Shown here: in pieces, positions 11,799 through 23,689 of the stretch | How positions within the stretch are numbered: position 1 is the stretch's first letter | Layout of the letters: the number at the start of each line of letters is the position of its first letter | Origin: Phaeoceros laevis | Taxonomy: Eukaryota > Anthocerotophyta > Anthocerotopsida > Notothyladales | NCBI GenBank assembly: GCA_049999765.1 | Contig: JBNGIQ010009407.1 | Coordinates: 74,966-113,262 of the forward strand | DNA length: 38,297 bases | Direction: 5' to 3' | Translations under genes and position numbers: made by a program | Notes under the pieces: generated by a model | Told to the model about the DNA's origin: nothing | Databases searched by the model: none | The model's input: only the letters and a program-made list of their open reading frames with translations

Positions 11799-13108
11799 TT
11801 CCTAGTTCACAAGGCATACCTTGCTTTGATCTTGCAATTGCCAACCTCAACCTATGCACATCCGCTCGCTTTCTTCAGCAGCCAGAAAGGATGCCTACTC
11901 TCAAGTAGATCCACAATGCGACACTCCATCCTTGAGGCGGGCAGGTGTGGATCTCTCAACAGTCCTCACTCTTGGAGTTTGCCCCCTCCCGTCCAACATC
12001 ATCCGGCCAAACCTCGTCATCACACCATTGAAATGACGGCCTTGGTATTATCAGATTGAACATTCATCCTCTTGCCGGCATTCCAGCGGTGGACTGAAAC
12101 CCACAATTCTCAGGGAGGGAGACATGCGGTTATAATCGATTGACCAACTCGCCAGTCTGAAGGAGTCGGTGGTTCGGGTACGACCAGAAGCTCGTCGAGT
12201 TGACCCGAGATATCCGCATGATAATTAGCGAGTTTTGTAAACATGGATGATCAGTCGGTGATCAATCTCTCTCTCACACACATACGGTAGGATGTTTTAG
12301 GAATATGCTGGCATAGGAAGGTGCATACTGTATTGGCTTTCCGAGGCCAGATTGAGCTGAACTACAAGGTCACGGTTAGTCGCCAGGTACTAGGCGTTGG
12401 ATCCACCTAGCACCAGTGTGCCATCAGTTCACAGATGCTATGTAGCTGTCTAGCAACAAAAGCGACCACGGTATGCGGTTCTCACAACTGGCCACAACAA
12501 GGAGTCAAGGACTGACGGACCTTGCTATCTCATGTGAATTGGAAACCATTGTTTCAGAACGGGAAATACAGAGTTTGAGATTCCCCTTCCCAGCAAGGAC
12601 TCACAGACGGATCCCAAGAAGGTAGGGGCATGTTATGTATTGCGCAGAGATTTTTGGGGTGGTTAGCTCTTTTTCCCCATCTTCAACATTGTCGATAAGG
12701 TGTTGTCTGCATCTTCAGTGTTGGACCGCTGGTGAACAACTCAGAACTTCAGGCGGCCCAGGGATACAAGCATTTCGGAATGTACGTTGCCAACATCTAA
12801 ACCAGACTTCCACACAGGGAGGTAGGTAAAACACCACACATCAGACACAGTTCACAGGTAAGACAACCCTGCATATCGATAGGCCATTATTTTGATAATC
12901 GAGAACAACTTCCCAGTTTTCAGATTCTGACATGCTTCTTCGACAGCGTCTGGCAACGGATAACTCCCTACCTAGCATTTGCTGGTGTGCCACTCTACAC
13001 TTACAAGTTCTGACGACTCCCGGAGTGAAGTCCCCCCTAAATTCATACACACAGGATTCTGAAGTGCTGCACAGAACTGCTAACATTCTTATACAAGTCC
13101 TCGGTTGG
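11799..13108. other. intergenic, NLR promoter side and SDE2 3' side
   Basis: No ORF here resembles a known protein on either strand. The left part should hold the NLR promoter and leader (- strand), and the right end the SDE2 3' UTR. I saw no repeat, RNA gene or mobile-element signature. Confidence 0.45.
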
Positions 13109-14365
13109 CTACGCCCCTTTAATGAAGTGCTTCCTGTCCATTTTATCCAGCGGAGTATATTTTAACAAATACAATCGACTTGCACGCTCTGTTAGACTTC
13201 CACCACATTTCAGTTTCCGAGCCTGCAGCTCCGACTTCAACCTATCTAGTCCAAGTGCTTGCAACTCCTCGGCGCTTTCAAACTTGTCAAAATCCAGGGG
13301 TTCCTTGTATGACTTCTGTTCCAGAATGTAACCAACAGGTGCCTCTGGGGGCGGGGTGGCAGGCCTGACGTCCTTGGTATCAGCCTCTGTGCTAGCCATA
13401 TCTTGGAACCCCACATTTCCTGTTGCTGCCGCTGGTTCATTCTCCTCGGCAGAACCAGGACTTCCGCCTTGTCCCTCGCTTGACATTGCATTCACCCCAG
13501 GGTCAGGTGTGCCCGGACCCAGCTCGCCAACCACTTCCCTGTCCGAAGCTAGGTCTTCCTGATGACCATGTTGGATATAAGATGAGCTTGGCTCACAACC
13601 ATGAGCAGATTGCTCCTCATGGGGTGCACCAGCAAGACGTTCGCCGATAGGTCTATCTACGAAACCAGCCTCTTCTCGTTCCTCGTTTGTATCAACCTCC
13701 TCGTCTTCCGAGTCGTCATCAACACCCTCCGCTATCCAAATGCGAACCCTCTTGGCATGAACCCTCACCGCTTCTACCTTCTTACGTTTCCCATCCTTCA
13801 ACTGCTTCTTTGCCTCTTCTAACCCTGATTTCACCGCCATCTCCACGGACTCCCTTGTACGCTCACTCCGCTCCTTCATGACCTTCATCTCCTCCATAAT
13901 ACCTGTATCCTCCTCCTTGGTCTTCTGCAACTTCTTGAGGTACTCTTGTGCCGTTTTCTCCAGCTCCCGCTCGTTAGCCTCGGCTTTCCACTGCTTGAGC
14001 TTCTTCTCCGCATTCACGTGCCGCAGCCTCCTGCCACTCATATCCCTGCAAGCATCGAAATTGCTGGTCTTCTTCTGCCCTGCTTTGGTTGCTGCTCCAC
14101 GGAGTAGGGAGCCAAAGCCTCCCTTCCCGCCCAGCAGCCGCAGCAAGATTGTGCAGGACGGGAAGATTCCATCTGACCCTGCCTCAAGCGTGGTTGCAAC
14201 ATGCACCTCCTTGGTACCGGTCACTAGCCGCAAATCTTCCAACGAAATTCCCTCCAAAGCATGAATTCGTGCTTTGAGATCACCTCCCGCCAATTGCCCG
14301 GAGGGCAGCTGCAAACAACGAGAGGTACCATCTAAGGACCGCACGAAAATCTGGAATGCAGGCAT
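13109..14365 (-). CDS. SDE2: SDE2 homologue: ubiquitin-like splicing and genome-stability factor with C-terminal SAP domain
   Basis: Nuclear protein. In fission yeast the Sde2 precursor is cleaved after a Gly-Gly in its ubiquitin-like domain, and the Lys-starting product joins the spliceosome. In humans SDE2 acts in the replication-stress response. The single coding exon gives 418 residues, near the usual family length. The ubiquitin-like part is residues 1-80. The cleavage signature [14 protein letters not shown] is present, with Gly79-Gly80/Lys81 as the expected cut. The conserved [15 protein letters not shown] block follows, then a charged Lys/Glu coiled-coil stretch, an acidic region ([10 protein letters not shown]) and a Pro/Gly/Glu-rich linker. 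A SAP-like DNA-binding helix pair lies at about 360-408 ([19 protein letters not shown]). The ATG at 14365 begins the ubiquitin-like fold; an upstream in-frame extension is leader interrupted by an N gap. Confidence 0.92.
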   Translation of the reverse strand: MPAFQIFVRSLDGTSRCLQLPSGQLAGGDLKARIHALEGISLEDLRLVTGTKEVHVATTLEAGSDGIFPSCTILLRLLGGKGGFGSLLRGAATKAGQKKTSNFDACRDMSGRRLRHVNAEKKLKQWKAEANERELEKTAQEYLKKLQKTKEEDTGIMEEMKVMKERSERTRESVEMAVKSGLEEAKKQLKDGKRKKVEAVRVHAKRVRIWIAEGVDDDSEDEEVDTNEEREEAGFVDRPIGERLAGAPHEEQSAHGCEPSSSYIQHGHQEDLASDREVVGELGPGTPDPGVNAMSSEGQGGSPGSAEENEPAAATGNVGFQDMASTEADTKDVRPATPPPEAPVGYILEQKSYKEPLDFDKFESAEELQALGLDRLKSELQARKLKCGGSLTERASRLYLLKYTPLDKMDRKHFIKGA

Positions 14366-14408
14366 CTTGATGGCAAAATGAAGAGCGCGTAGGGCTTTGC
14401 AGCCGTAG

Positions 14409-14508
14409 NNNNNNNNNNNNNNNNNNNNNNNNNNNNNNNNNNNNNNNNNNNNNNNNNNNNNNNNNNNNNNNNNNNNNNNNNNNNNNNNNNNNNNNNNNNN
14501 NNNNNNNN
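14409..14508. other. assembly gap, 100 N
   Basis: Exactly 100 N. The 26 bases before the gap (14383-14408) are identical to the 26 after it (14509-14534). The flanking contigs therefore probably overlap and no sequence need be missing. Confidence 0.95.
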
Positions 14509-14868
14509 AGCGCGTAGGGCTTTGCAGCCGTAGGAACTTCATGTAGGCCTGCGTGACCGATAGGTCGCATTGCGAATCGGAGCAAAAATGGCACGTTTTG
14601 CAACGTCCCGGAGCGAAAAGCGTCCCGCCATCCAACCACGGGTTCCGCCGAAAACCCAACCCCCGTACTTACCTTTTCGGATTACGCTAACGTCACACCG
14701 TCACGTCGAATCGTGGCACGCTTTGCTGGCAGGCGACCGGCGGGCCGGGAGGGTTGCTGCCCCACATCCTGCCGGGACTCCCTGTTTCGTTCCCTTCAGG
14801 CCGCCATGCTATCGCTTGAAGGTGCTCTTGTCCGATGGCACCGCCAATGTCGGGCTACAGCATGGGAT
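14509..14868. repeat. SDE2 promoter segment, copy 1 (duplicated at 15573-15932)
   Basis: These 360 bases recur at 15573-15932. Every line I compared by eye was identical. Both copies start at a gap edge. Copy 1 ends at a gap, whereas copy 2 continues into unique sequence. Confidence 0.9.
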
Positions 14869-15268
14869 NNNNNNNNNNNNNNNNNNNNNNNNNNNNNNNN
14901 NNNNNNNNNNNNNNNNNNNNNNNNNNNNNNNNNNNNNNNNNNNNNNNNNNNNNNNNNNNNNNNNNNNNNNNNNNNNNNNNNNNNNNNNNNNNNNNNNNNN
15001 NNNNNNNNNNNNNNNNNNNNNNNNNNNNNNNNNNNNNNNNNNNNNNNNNNNNNNNNNNNNNNNNNNNNNNNNNNNNNNNNNNNNNNNNNNNNNNNNNNNN
15101 NNNNNNNNNNNNNNNNNNNNNNNNNNNNNNNNNNNNNNNNNNNNNNNNNNNNNNNNNNNNNNNNNNNNNNNNNNNNNNNNNNNNNNNNNNNNNNNNNNNN
15201 NNNNNNNNNNNNNNNNNNNNNNNNNNNNNNNNNNNNNNNNNNNNNNNNNNNNNNNNNNNNNNNNNNNN
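14869..15268. other. assembly gap, 400 N
   Basis: Four hundred N separate the first copy of the SDE2 promoter segment from a second copy of part of the SDE2 5' coding region. Confidence 0.95.
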
Positions 15269-15472
15269 GGACGGGAAGATTCCATCTGACCCTGCCTCAA
15301 GCGTGGTTGCAACATGCACCTCCTTGGTACCGGTCACTAGCCGCAAATCTTCCAACGAAATTCCCTCCAAAGCATGAATTCGTGCTTTGAGATCACCTCC
15401 CGCCAATTGCCCGGAGGGCAGCTGCAAACAACGAGAGGTACCATCTAAGGACCGCACGAAAATCTGGAATGC
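15269..15472 (-). pseudogene. partial duplicate of the SDE2 5' coding region, bounded by gaps
   Basis: These 204 bases match 14156-14359, inside the SDE2 ubiquitin-like domain, with no difference that I saw. The piece lacks the ATG triplet and the rest of the gene and is bounded on both sides by N. It is more likely a duplicated contig piece than a real second gene, because its order relative to the promoter segment repeats that of the first copy. Confidence 0.75.
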
Positions 15473-15572
15473 NNNNNNNNNNNNNNNNNNNNNNNNNNNN
15501 NNNNNNNNNNNNNNNNNNNNNNNNNNNNNNNNNNNNNNNNNNNNNNNNNNNNNNNNNNNNNNNNNNNNNNNN
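15473..15572. other. assembly gap, 100 N
   Basis: One hundred N between the duplicated SDE2 coding piece and the duplicated promoter piece. This is the same order as around the gap at 14409-14508. Confidence 0.95.
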
Positions 15573-15932
15573 AGCGCGTAGGGCTTTGCAGCCGTAGGAA
15601 CTTCATGTAGGCCTGCGTGACCGATAGGTCGCATTGCGAATCGGAGCAAAAATGGCACGTTTTGCAACGTCCCGGAGCGAAAAGCGTCCCGCCATCCAAC
15701 CACGGGTTCCGCCGAAAACCCAACCCCCGTACTTACCTTTTCGGATTACGCTAACGTCACACCGTCACGTCGAATCGTGGCACGCTTTGCTGGCAGGCGA
15801 CCGGCGGGCCGGGAGGGTTGCTGCCCCACATCCTGCCGGGACTCCCTGTTTCGTTCCCTTCAGGCCGCCATGCTATCGCTTGAAGGTGCTCTTGTCCGAT
15901 GGCACCGCCAATGTCGGGCTACAGCATGGGAT
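15573..15932. repeat. SDE2 promoter segment, copy 2
   Basis: Second copy of 14509-14868. It runs without a break into unique sequence at 15933, so this copy probably marks the true genomic junction upstream of SDE2. Confidence 0.9.
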
Positions 15933-15969
15933 GAGGGCGCGGAAGGACTCCTCTCGCTCTAGGCAATAG

Positions 15970-16083
15970 GCAGCCTGCTGTGAATCCGCAGCAGCAGCAG
16001 CTGCCCTGCTGCGAATTCGCAGCCCTTGCTGCTGCGAATTTGCAGCAGCAGCTTTATATTCGAGATGAAGGCGCCATGGCGCC
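15970..16083. repeat. cluster of near-palindromes built on CTGCTGCGAATT-type units
   Basis: Within about 110 bases there are related palindromic units. A perfect 14-mer CTGCGAATTCGCAG sits near 16009-16022. A near-perfect GCTGCTGCGAATTTGCAGC unit with an extra arm sits near 16028-16050. A weaker version (CTGTGAATCCGCAGCAGC) lies near 15977. A separate perfect palindrome, GGCGCCATGGCGCC, is at 16070-16083. The sequence could form hairpins or cruciforms; no mobile-element ends were recognised. Confidence 0.7.
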
Positions 16084-16347
16084 AAGACCCCATGGCGCAC
16101 CTCCAGCACGCAGGCGCTTCCATGGTGGCTCCCCTGCAGCAAGCAGGCGCCTCCAATTGGATCCCCTCCAGCAGGCAGGGGCCTCATGCGCGTCTATGTC
16201 GCCTCCATCTGCGGCCTGCCTCATGCTCCTGGGGGCGCTCAATGCCGCCAGGATCGACTTCGTACAGATGACGATCGACTTCGGGACGAGGGATGGTGGT
16301 GCCCTGGTGGGGGATTGTTCCCACCACAGACCGCTTCGTGAAGGCTG

Positions 16348-16391
16348 AAGGCCAGCCTTTCTGGCTCGAGAAGGCCTGAAAGGCTGGCCTT
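16348..16391. repeat. inverted repeat, 14-bp perfect arms, 16-base loop
   Basis: AAGGCCAGCCTTTC at 16348-16361 is the reverse complement of GAAAGGCTGGCCTT at 16378-16391. No protein gene is nearby. It could be a miniature-element remnant or a structured RNA stem, and the sequence does not decide between these. Confidence 0.85.
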
Positions 16392-16453
16392 TTTGGCGTG
16401 CCCGAGCTCACGGGAGTTCCCACGCACAACGCACAGCCGGTTTGATGACTCCT

Positions 16454-16485
16454 AATTTTTATCAACCATGATGTTGATAAAAATT
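16454..16485. repeat. inverted repeat, 13-bp perfect arms, 6-base loop
   Basis: AATTTTTATCAAC at 16454-16466 pairs with GTTGATAAAAATT at 16473-16485 around CATGAT. It lies about 60 bases right of another hairpin, just before an AT-rich repeated region. It may be the boundary of a small inserted element; this is inference only. Confidence 0.85.
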
Positions 16486-16865
16486 CCAGAACACCGGATT
16501 CCTATTCAACTATGTTCTTCAAATAATTGATGAAGGTGCTCATGGAGGGCTCCAATCCTGCGAATGTCTCAGCCACACTAGAAGCTTTGATCCAAGTTGT
16601 GGATAATAGCAACATCATTATCACATTATGTGCATCATCAACCCCAACACCAACTAGTGGTCAAAGTCATATAAAGCCATTATGCATTCAAAGCATAGTA
16701 AGAGAGCTTGTAACCTTCCTAACACAAGTTCAAGGCAAAGATGAGGTGCAACTTGGAGCTACAAATGATTGATTGCATCAACACACATCAATGCAAAATT
16801 CAGCATCAAATATAAATGATTGCAAAACTGTATAGAATTGGACAAATCTAATTGTTTCAACAATG
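16486..16865 (+). other. AT-rich unassigned sequence with one short open frame
   Basis: A + frame of 81 codons with an ATG at about 16530 ends at 16772. Its composition (NVSATLEALIQVVDNSN) is protein-like, but I recognise no family. Its position inside repeat-rich, AT-rich DNA suggests an element fragment, not a host gene. Confidence 0.25.
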
Positions 16866-18044
16866 GAACTCTATTCCTATCTCATCCTTGTGCATTTGTG
16901 CCAACATTTTTATGTCGAACTTGTATAATTCTACTCGACGTGCTGATCGTGAATATGCTGTCCATTTTTCTTTATGAATTGATGTGTTGCAAGTTGTGGT
17001 TGTCCAAAGTTTGCAATCCACAGTTGATCTTGCAGTTCTTTGTCTGCGAGCCAAAGCATGGCAAATCCTTTTTTTTTGTGTCTTGTAAAATATGATGTCG
17101 ACGAATTGAAGTGTNNNNNNNNNNNNNNNNNNNNNNNNNNNNNNNNNNNNNNNNNNNNNNNNNNNNNNNNNNNNNNNNNNNNNNNNNNNNNNNNNNNNNN
17201 NNNNNNNNNNNNNNAAATCATATATTTCTGATTTTTTTTACTCCTCTTCTTTACCTTGCACAAAATCTAGAAAATGCAAATCTTGTCAACTTGGACAGTT
17301 TTAAGTTGGAGAGTGTGCACTGCATGTGCTTCTTTTTTGCAAAGAATTCTGCTGTTCAAAATCTTGAGATAGAAAATCAAATATGATATTGTGCTTGTAG
17401 TATCTATACTGTAATTCCAGGGATGCACTTGCAGAGCTTTCTTGGTACTTTCACTTGGAAACATCTATGCAAGTAAAGGGGAATCAAGGAAAAATAAAAA
17501 ATGACAACAAGTTTGGAGGTGACTACTCATTATCAGCAAAGACTTCCACTACAACCTATGCTAGAACTCTATTCCTATCTCATCTTTGTGCTTTTGTTGG
17601 CCAACCTATGCTAGAATTCTATTCTTATCTCATCTTTGTGCTTTTGTGCCAACATTTTTGTTTCGGGCCTATAAAATTTTCCTTGACGTGCCGATTGTGA
17701 ATATGCTGTCCATTTTCGCATATGAGTTAACACACTCACACACAACTATCCAAAGTTTGCAATCCACAGGTCTTGCAGTTCTATGTCTGCGAGCCAATGC
17801 ATGGCAACTCTTTTTTATTGTGTGTTGTAAAATATGATGTCCATAAAGTGAAGTGTGTTGTATTATATCCTTTTAAAATCATATATTTCTGATTTTGTAT
17901 CTTGCAGAATATGATGTTTCCAAAATAAAGTGTGTTGTATTATACCCTTGTGGAATCATATGTTTTTGATTTTTTTACTCTTCTTCTTTACCTTGCACAA
18001 AATCTAGAAAATGCAAATGAATTGGAGAGTGTGCACTCCATGTG
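16866..18044. repeat. diverged tandem duplication of an AT-rich segment, with smaller nested duplications
   Basis: The segment 16866-17329 recurs with substitutions and small indels at about 17602-18044. Shared blocks include CTATTCCTATCTCATC, GTGAATATGCTGTCCATTTT, CAAAGTTTGCAATCCACAG, GTCTGCGAGCCAA and TTGGAGAGTGTGCACT. The right copy begins with a nested 50-base-period duplication (17552-17597 and 17602-17647). It also contains a second nested repeat around AGTGTGTTGTATTATA near 17850-17965. No coding potential or terminal structure was recognised. It may be a decayed element or plain segmental duplication. Confidence 0.8.
17115..17214. other. assembly gap, 100 N
   Basis: The gap follows GAAGTGT and precedes AAATCATATATTTCTGATTTT. 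In the right-hand copy those same anchors are separated by only about 20 bases (near 17856-17877), and a nested repeat unit follows. The gap therefore probably reflects a collapsed tandem sub-repeat. Confidence 0.95.
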
Positions 18045-18249
18045 GTTCGCAATGCGACCTACCGGTTGCCATACTATGGGTGTCTTTCCCGGTGCGGACT
18101 CTACAGTGTCTACACGTCCCGAATATCCTACTTTCCGTTCGTTATTAGGCGAGTACAAATCGTAGGCTTATGTACAGTCCATAAAACAGACCCCGACAGA
18201 CACGATGAACACTTCCTGTTCCGTTATGATTGTCTCGCTTCCTGCACGT

Positions 18250-18400
18250 AATGAATTTCTGGCTTCTTGCCTACGAAAATCTTGCGGATGTACCTTGGGT
18301 ACTTAAAGGAAGCAGCAATCGTCAGAGCCAACTGGCTCGCCTCTTGGACATCAGCAACGATCACGAAGCCATCGAATTCTGCAGGCTCGTAACACGATTC
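18250..18400 (-). other. possible terminal coding exon of an unrecognised gene
   Basis: On the - strand, a candidate acceptor (GAGCCTGCAG, near 18383) opens a frame of about 50 codons ending TAA near 18228-18230. It contains stretches such as VIVADVQEASQLALTIAASF and YPRYIRKIFVGKKPEIHYVQ, which look protein-like. I do not recognise the family. A convincing upstream exon was not found, although a short in-frame stretch flanked by splice-like signals lies near 18510-18555. It could be the 3' end of a gene, a relic, or chance. Confidence 0.25.
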
Positions 18401-19429
18401 GTTAATGGGTGCAGTGGAGAGTGAGTAAACCAGAAATCACCATAGGAGGGCAAAGCAGTGATATCGGCGGTCATCCTCAGCCAGAATGCTCAGCCACATG
18501 GATGAAGGATGTTACAACGAAGAGCACCTGGGTGATAGGAACGCATCAGCTGCAACCTGAAACGCAGGAAAGACCAAAGCGCAGACGGGAAAAACAACTT
18601 ACACAACCTGAATCTGCGTCCCCCTCCCTATGTAAATCAGTCTTTGCTTATGACAAATCTCAATCATGCTGAGCTCCATGTAGCTGAAAGCAAGAGCAGA
18701 GGGGTTGAATGAGCAGCATTCACCACAGAAGATCTTCATTTTACTACATCCCACAGAGTCAAGGAAACCCAGCTTGCTCTGGGCAAAAAGACTCTAGCTC
18801 GTCCAAAGTGACTTGAGATTCCGTTTTGAGAAGAATAGATTAGTGGACAAATGAATCACCGTGTAAACATATGTTACGTGCATTCCCCCCGATCAATAGC
18901 CCTATCCAACTGACACAGCTGGAGCCTGAAGATACCCCTTACTAACCCTTTCCAATGCCTTCTAGCCCAGGCCTTTCCCTTCTTCGTCCCTGTCAGGAAA
19001 AGCATGCCTAAGGGTGAGGACAAACAGCAGCACCAAGACTCAAGAGAACCTTCATTTCTTATCCCCCCTTCACAGAATCACTTGTCACACAGCCAAAGTG
19101 TAGCCAGTGTTTCAATCCCTAAAAAGCCAACCCTGGCTTGCAAAAATCCAATAGAAACTCATAGCCTACACCCTTAGCCTAGGATTGCGCTAACAAGAGC
19201 GTATCTGATCATCTCCCTCAGGAGTAAAACAACACATACTTGAAAATGGCGTGAGCAGCATACAGAGATAGTTGGGACTACTGCAACCATACCTCTTTGC
19301 AATGGCAAAAGAACTCTACTAGGGAACACAAATGGTGCAGGATTTGACGAATGGGAAAAACAGAACTGACACTCCAACCAACAACGTTGCACATGTGTGA
19401 GCTCTCTACACCCACCAGCTGCAAAGACA
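18401..19429. other. intergenic, SRPK 3' side
   Basis: Nothing recognisable as a gene apart from scattered splice-like signals on the - strand. The right end should contain the SRPK 3' UTR and polyadenylation region. No repeats or RNA genes were noticed. Confidence 0.4.
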
Positions 19430-21482
<2,053 letters not shown>

Positions 21483-21511
21483 CTAACGCCTCTCAACTCG
21501 TCGGGCGGGTC

Positions 21512-21563
21512 TGCCAAGGCAGGTGCAGTCTTTTGAGTGCCAAGGCAGGTGCAGTCTTTTGAG
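21512..21563. repeat. perfect 26-bp tandem duplication in the SRPK upstream region
   Basis: The unit at 21512-21537 (beginning TGCCAAGGCAGGTGCAGTC) is repeated exactly at 21538-21563. It lies about 75-125 bases upstream of the SRPK start, in its likely leader or core promoter. Confidence 0.9.
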
Positions 21564-22219
21564 CGCCCGCTGCGCCGATGAAGGGCAACCATGAGCCTAG
21601 TCCTGGAATCGAAGGCGTGGGATGGCAGGGCGTGTGGAGGGATCAAGATTTTTGGCACGACCCTTTTGGGTGGAGATGAATAGGAGACGGCCAACCGTGA
21701 CAAGGCACGCCGACCGAAAGAGTGCGTCGTTTGACCTGAGTTCGAGGATTCGAGCATATGAACAAGTACCGGCGGAATGCATAACGTCGGCAACTCGAGT
21801 CAGGACTCAGGATGCTGTAGCTCAGGTTATCTGCAACGGTACTGTTCCTGCCGGTGACCCAACGTTGATAAAATGTTCTTTCGAATTTCAATAGGTAGTA
21901 CACCACAGCACTCCCAGTACTAGCACCAAAATTTACACAAGAGGACAGCCCTTATGATCGAGCTGTGGTGCTTACAATTGTCTCGTCTCTCTCATCCATG
22001 AGTTGCTTGCTTGGGAAAGAATCACACCTCTGACTGCTGGTAGTTGTTGAATATTGACTAAATTAAGGCATCCAACCTAGGCTGGAAGCAGAAGCCCCTG
22101 AACCCTGGCTGGAATCGCCTTTCAATTCAATGACAAGTGGGTGACCAATCCCACGAAAATTTCTTATCAAAATCGAAGTCGAGTTCAAAATCAATATGAA
22201 TCCAGCACCTCTGTTGAAG
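21564..22219. other. intergenic between the SRPK promoter and the prohibitin 3' end
   Basis: Both flanking genes are on the - strand, so this holds the SRPK promoter and, to the right, the prohibitin 3' UTR. No further gene, RNA or repeat was recognised. Confidence 0.5.
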
Positions 22220-23689
22220 TCACTTCTTGGACTTGAGCTGGGGCGAGGTATCTTCATGAACGTCCAGATCATGAAGATTCAGAAGGAGAGAATCGGCACT
22301 GAGGAAGACTTTGTTTGTGGATGTGGATATCGTGTTGGCGATATCCCGACCTGCTTCGATTTTCCTGAGAGTTATGAAGGCAGGGTTACTCGAAATAGCC
22401 TCCCCAATTAACTGTGCACTTTTGGCCTCCCCCTGCCACAAGAAACATTGCCACAGCGAACAACGGGTTCAAGAACAAACACCTTACATATGCCTGCACA
22501 AGTGCAAAAGACAAATGTTTACCTGAGCACGGATGATGGCACTTCTTTTGTCCTGCTCAGCCTTCTCTACAACAAATTTCGCACGCTCAGCTTCCTGAGC
22601 AGCAACTTGTTTTGCCTCAATGGCGGCAGTGAACTCTCTCCCGAAGGTCAAGTTAGTGATAGAAACATCGTCTAAAGCTATGTTAAAATTTGCTGCACGC
22701 TCGTGCAGAATTCTCCTGATTTCCCTGCTCACAACCTGCCAAACAATCACAATCAGATCTGAAATGGTGCAGATGGCTGCACAAAAATGTTTCCACCAGC
22801 ATTTCTCGTACCTCTCTCTGTGTTATGAGCTGGCTCGCGTTGTACTGAGCAACTACTGCTTTGAGGGTTTCCTGGACTATAGAAGGCAAAACCCGCTCCG
22901 CATAATCTTGGCCCAGTGTTCGATAGATCGTAGGCAGCATGTCAGCCATCGGTCTCGTGAGCACACGAAGAGAGATCCTGACCTGTAAAGTCCAACATGA
23001 GTGACAACAATTAAGCAAGCCTAGAGTCATGACAAGGAGAATTTGGCTAGTCAGGATAGAAAGAGAGATCACCATTTGCAGATCTTTGCTGCCTGACGTA
23101 CTTTCCACCATATGAGGTCTTGCTCTGACATCGTAGATGACTGGGCGGTCGAACCATGGCACCATAAAATGAGTGCCTTCCGGATACACCTGCACAAACG
23201 ATCCCGCTGACAAGTTCCGATGGTGTCTCTACTACCAGTAAGCTTGCGGCTTCAGCATCCCAAAGTCCGAAACAGGGTAAGACCACAACTATGCCAGCAA
23301 TGCGAATTAAGCGCTACACGGTGCCATGCAATGTCCTGCAGATTAAGAAGAACATCACTTTGGCTCTAAAACCTGAAGCTGCATGCATTTCAGCTCCCTG
23401 CCATTTCCACAGAGAATAGGTCGAATTTGCCTCAGACATAGTCAGATCAATATGCCAGCAGCTGAACGAACCATCCAGAACTCCACGCCAAGGACCAATG
23501 GAGATAGAACACCTTATCTTTCACACCAACGATCCTGTTGAACACAATAGCGCGGTGGCCTCCCTCCACATTGTAGAGGCTGTTCATAGCACCATATATG
23601 CCCAACCCGCCTAGCAGAACCACCTTCGCCAAGGTTCCAGCCGGGCCGGGCGATGGTAGCTTCACATTACGGACGCTGTTGAGATTCAT
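22220..23689 (-). CDS. PHB2: type II prohibitin (PHB2-like)
   Basis: Subunit of the mitochondrial inner-membrane prohibitin ring, which acts as scaffold and chaperone for respiratory-complex assembly and m-AAA protease function. Exons in coding order: 23689-23513, 23189-23073, 22982-22812, 22735-22523, 22432-22220. All introns are phase 0 and the product is about 296 residues, near the usual length. An N-terminal hydrophobic segment (about 19-37, [17 protein letters not shown]) is the membrane anchor. Family-diagnostic stretches are intact: [92 protein letters not shown] and [12 protein letters not shown]. The coiled-coil region follows the SPFH domain. The SRYNVEGG-type and TLRKIEA-type wording places it with type II, not type I, prohibitins. 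Confidence 0.97.

Larger units (their letters stand above)
14366..14868 (-). promoter_or_regulatory. SDE2 leader and promoter with candidate 5' UTR intron
   Basis: Read on the - strand, AAAAG/GTAAGT at 14672 is a near-perfect donor. A candidate acceptor (GGTCACGCAG, near 14550) would close a leader intron before the ATG at 14365. Further upstream the sequence has CGTCA/ACGTCA-type elements (about 14690-14710) of the bZIP-binding kind. A 100-base N gap interrupts the leader. Promoter and intron are inferred from sequence alone. Confidence 0.4.

Noticed and set aside
13878-14264. A 128-codon + strand frame opposite SDE2
   Set aside because: It is the antisense shadow of the SDE2 charged coiled-coil region.
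14834-15390. Long open frames running through the N gaps
   Set aside because: They are open only because N codons are read as unknown residues; they have no protein support.
15269-15472. A second SDE2 gene
   Set aside because: Only 204 bases of the ubiquitin-like region are present, with no difference seen from the first copy and gaps on both sides; an assembly duplicate explains it better.
16866-18044. LTR retrotransposon with the two copies as LTRs
   Set aside because: The copies are adjacent, with no internal reverse transcriptase or integrase frames, no TG...CA ends identified and no primer-binding site; plain duplication fits better.
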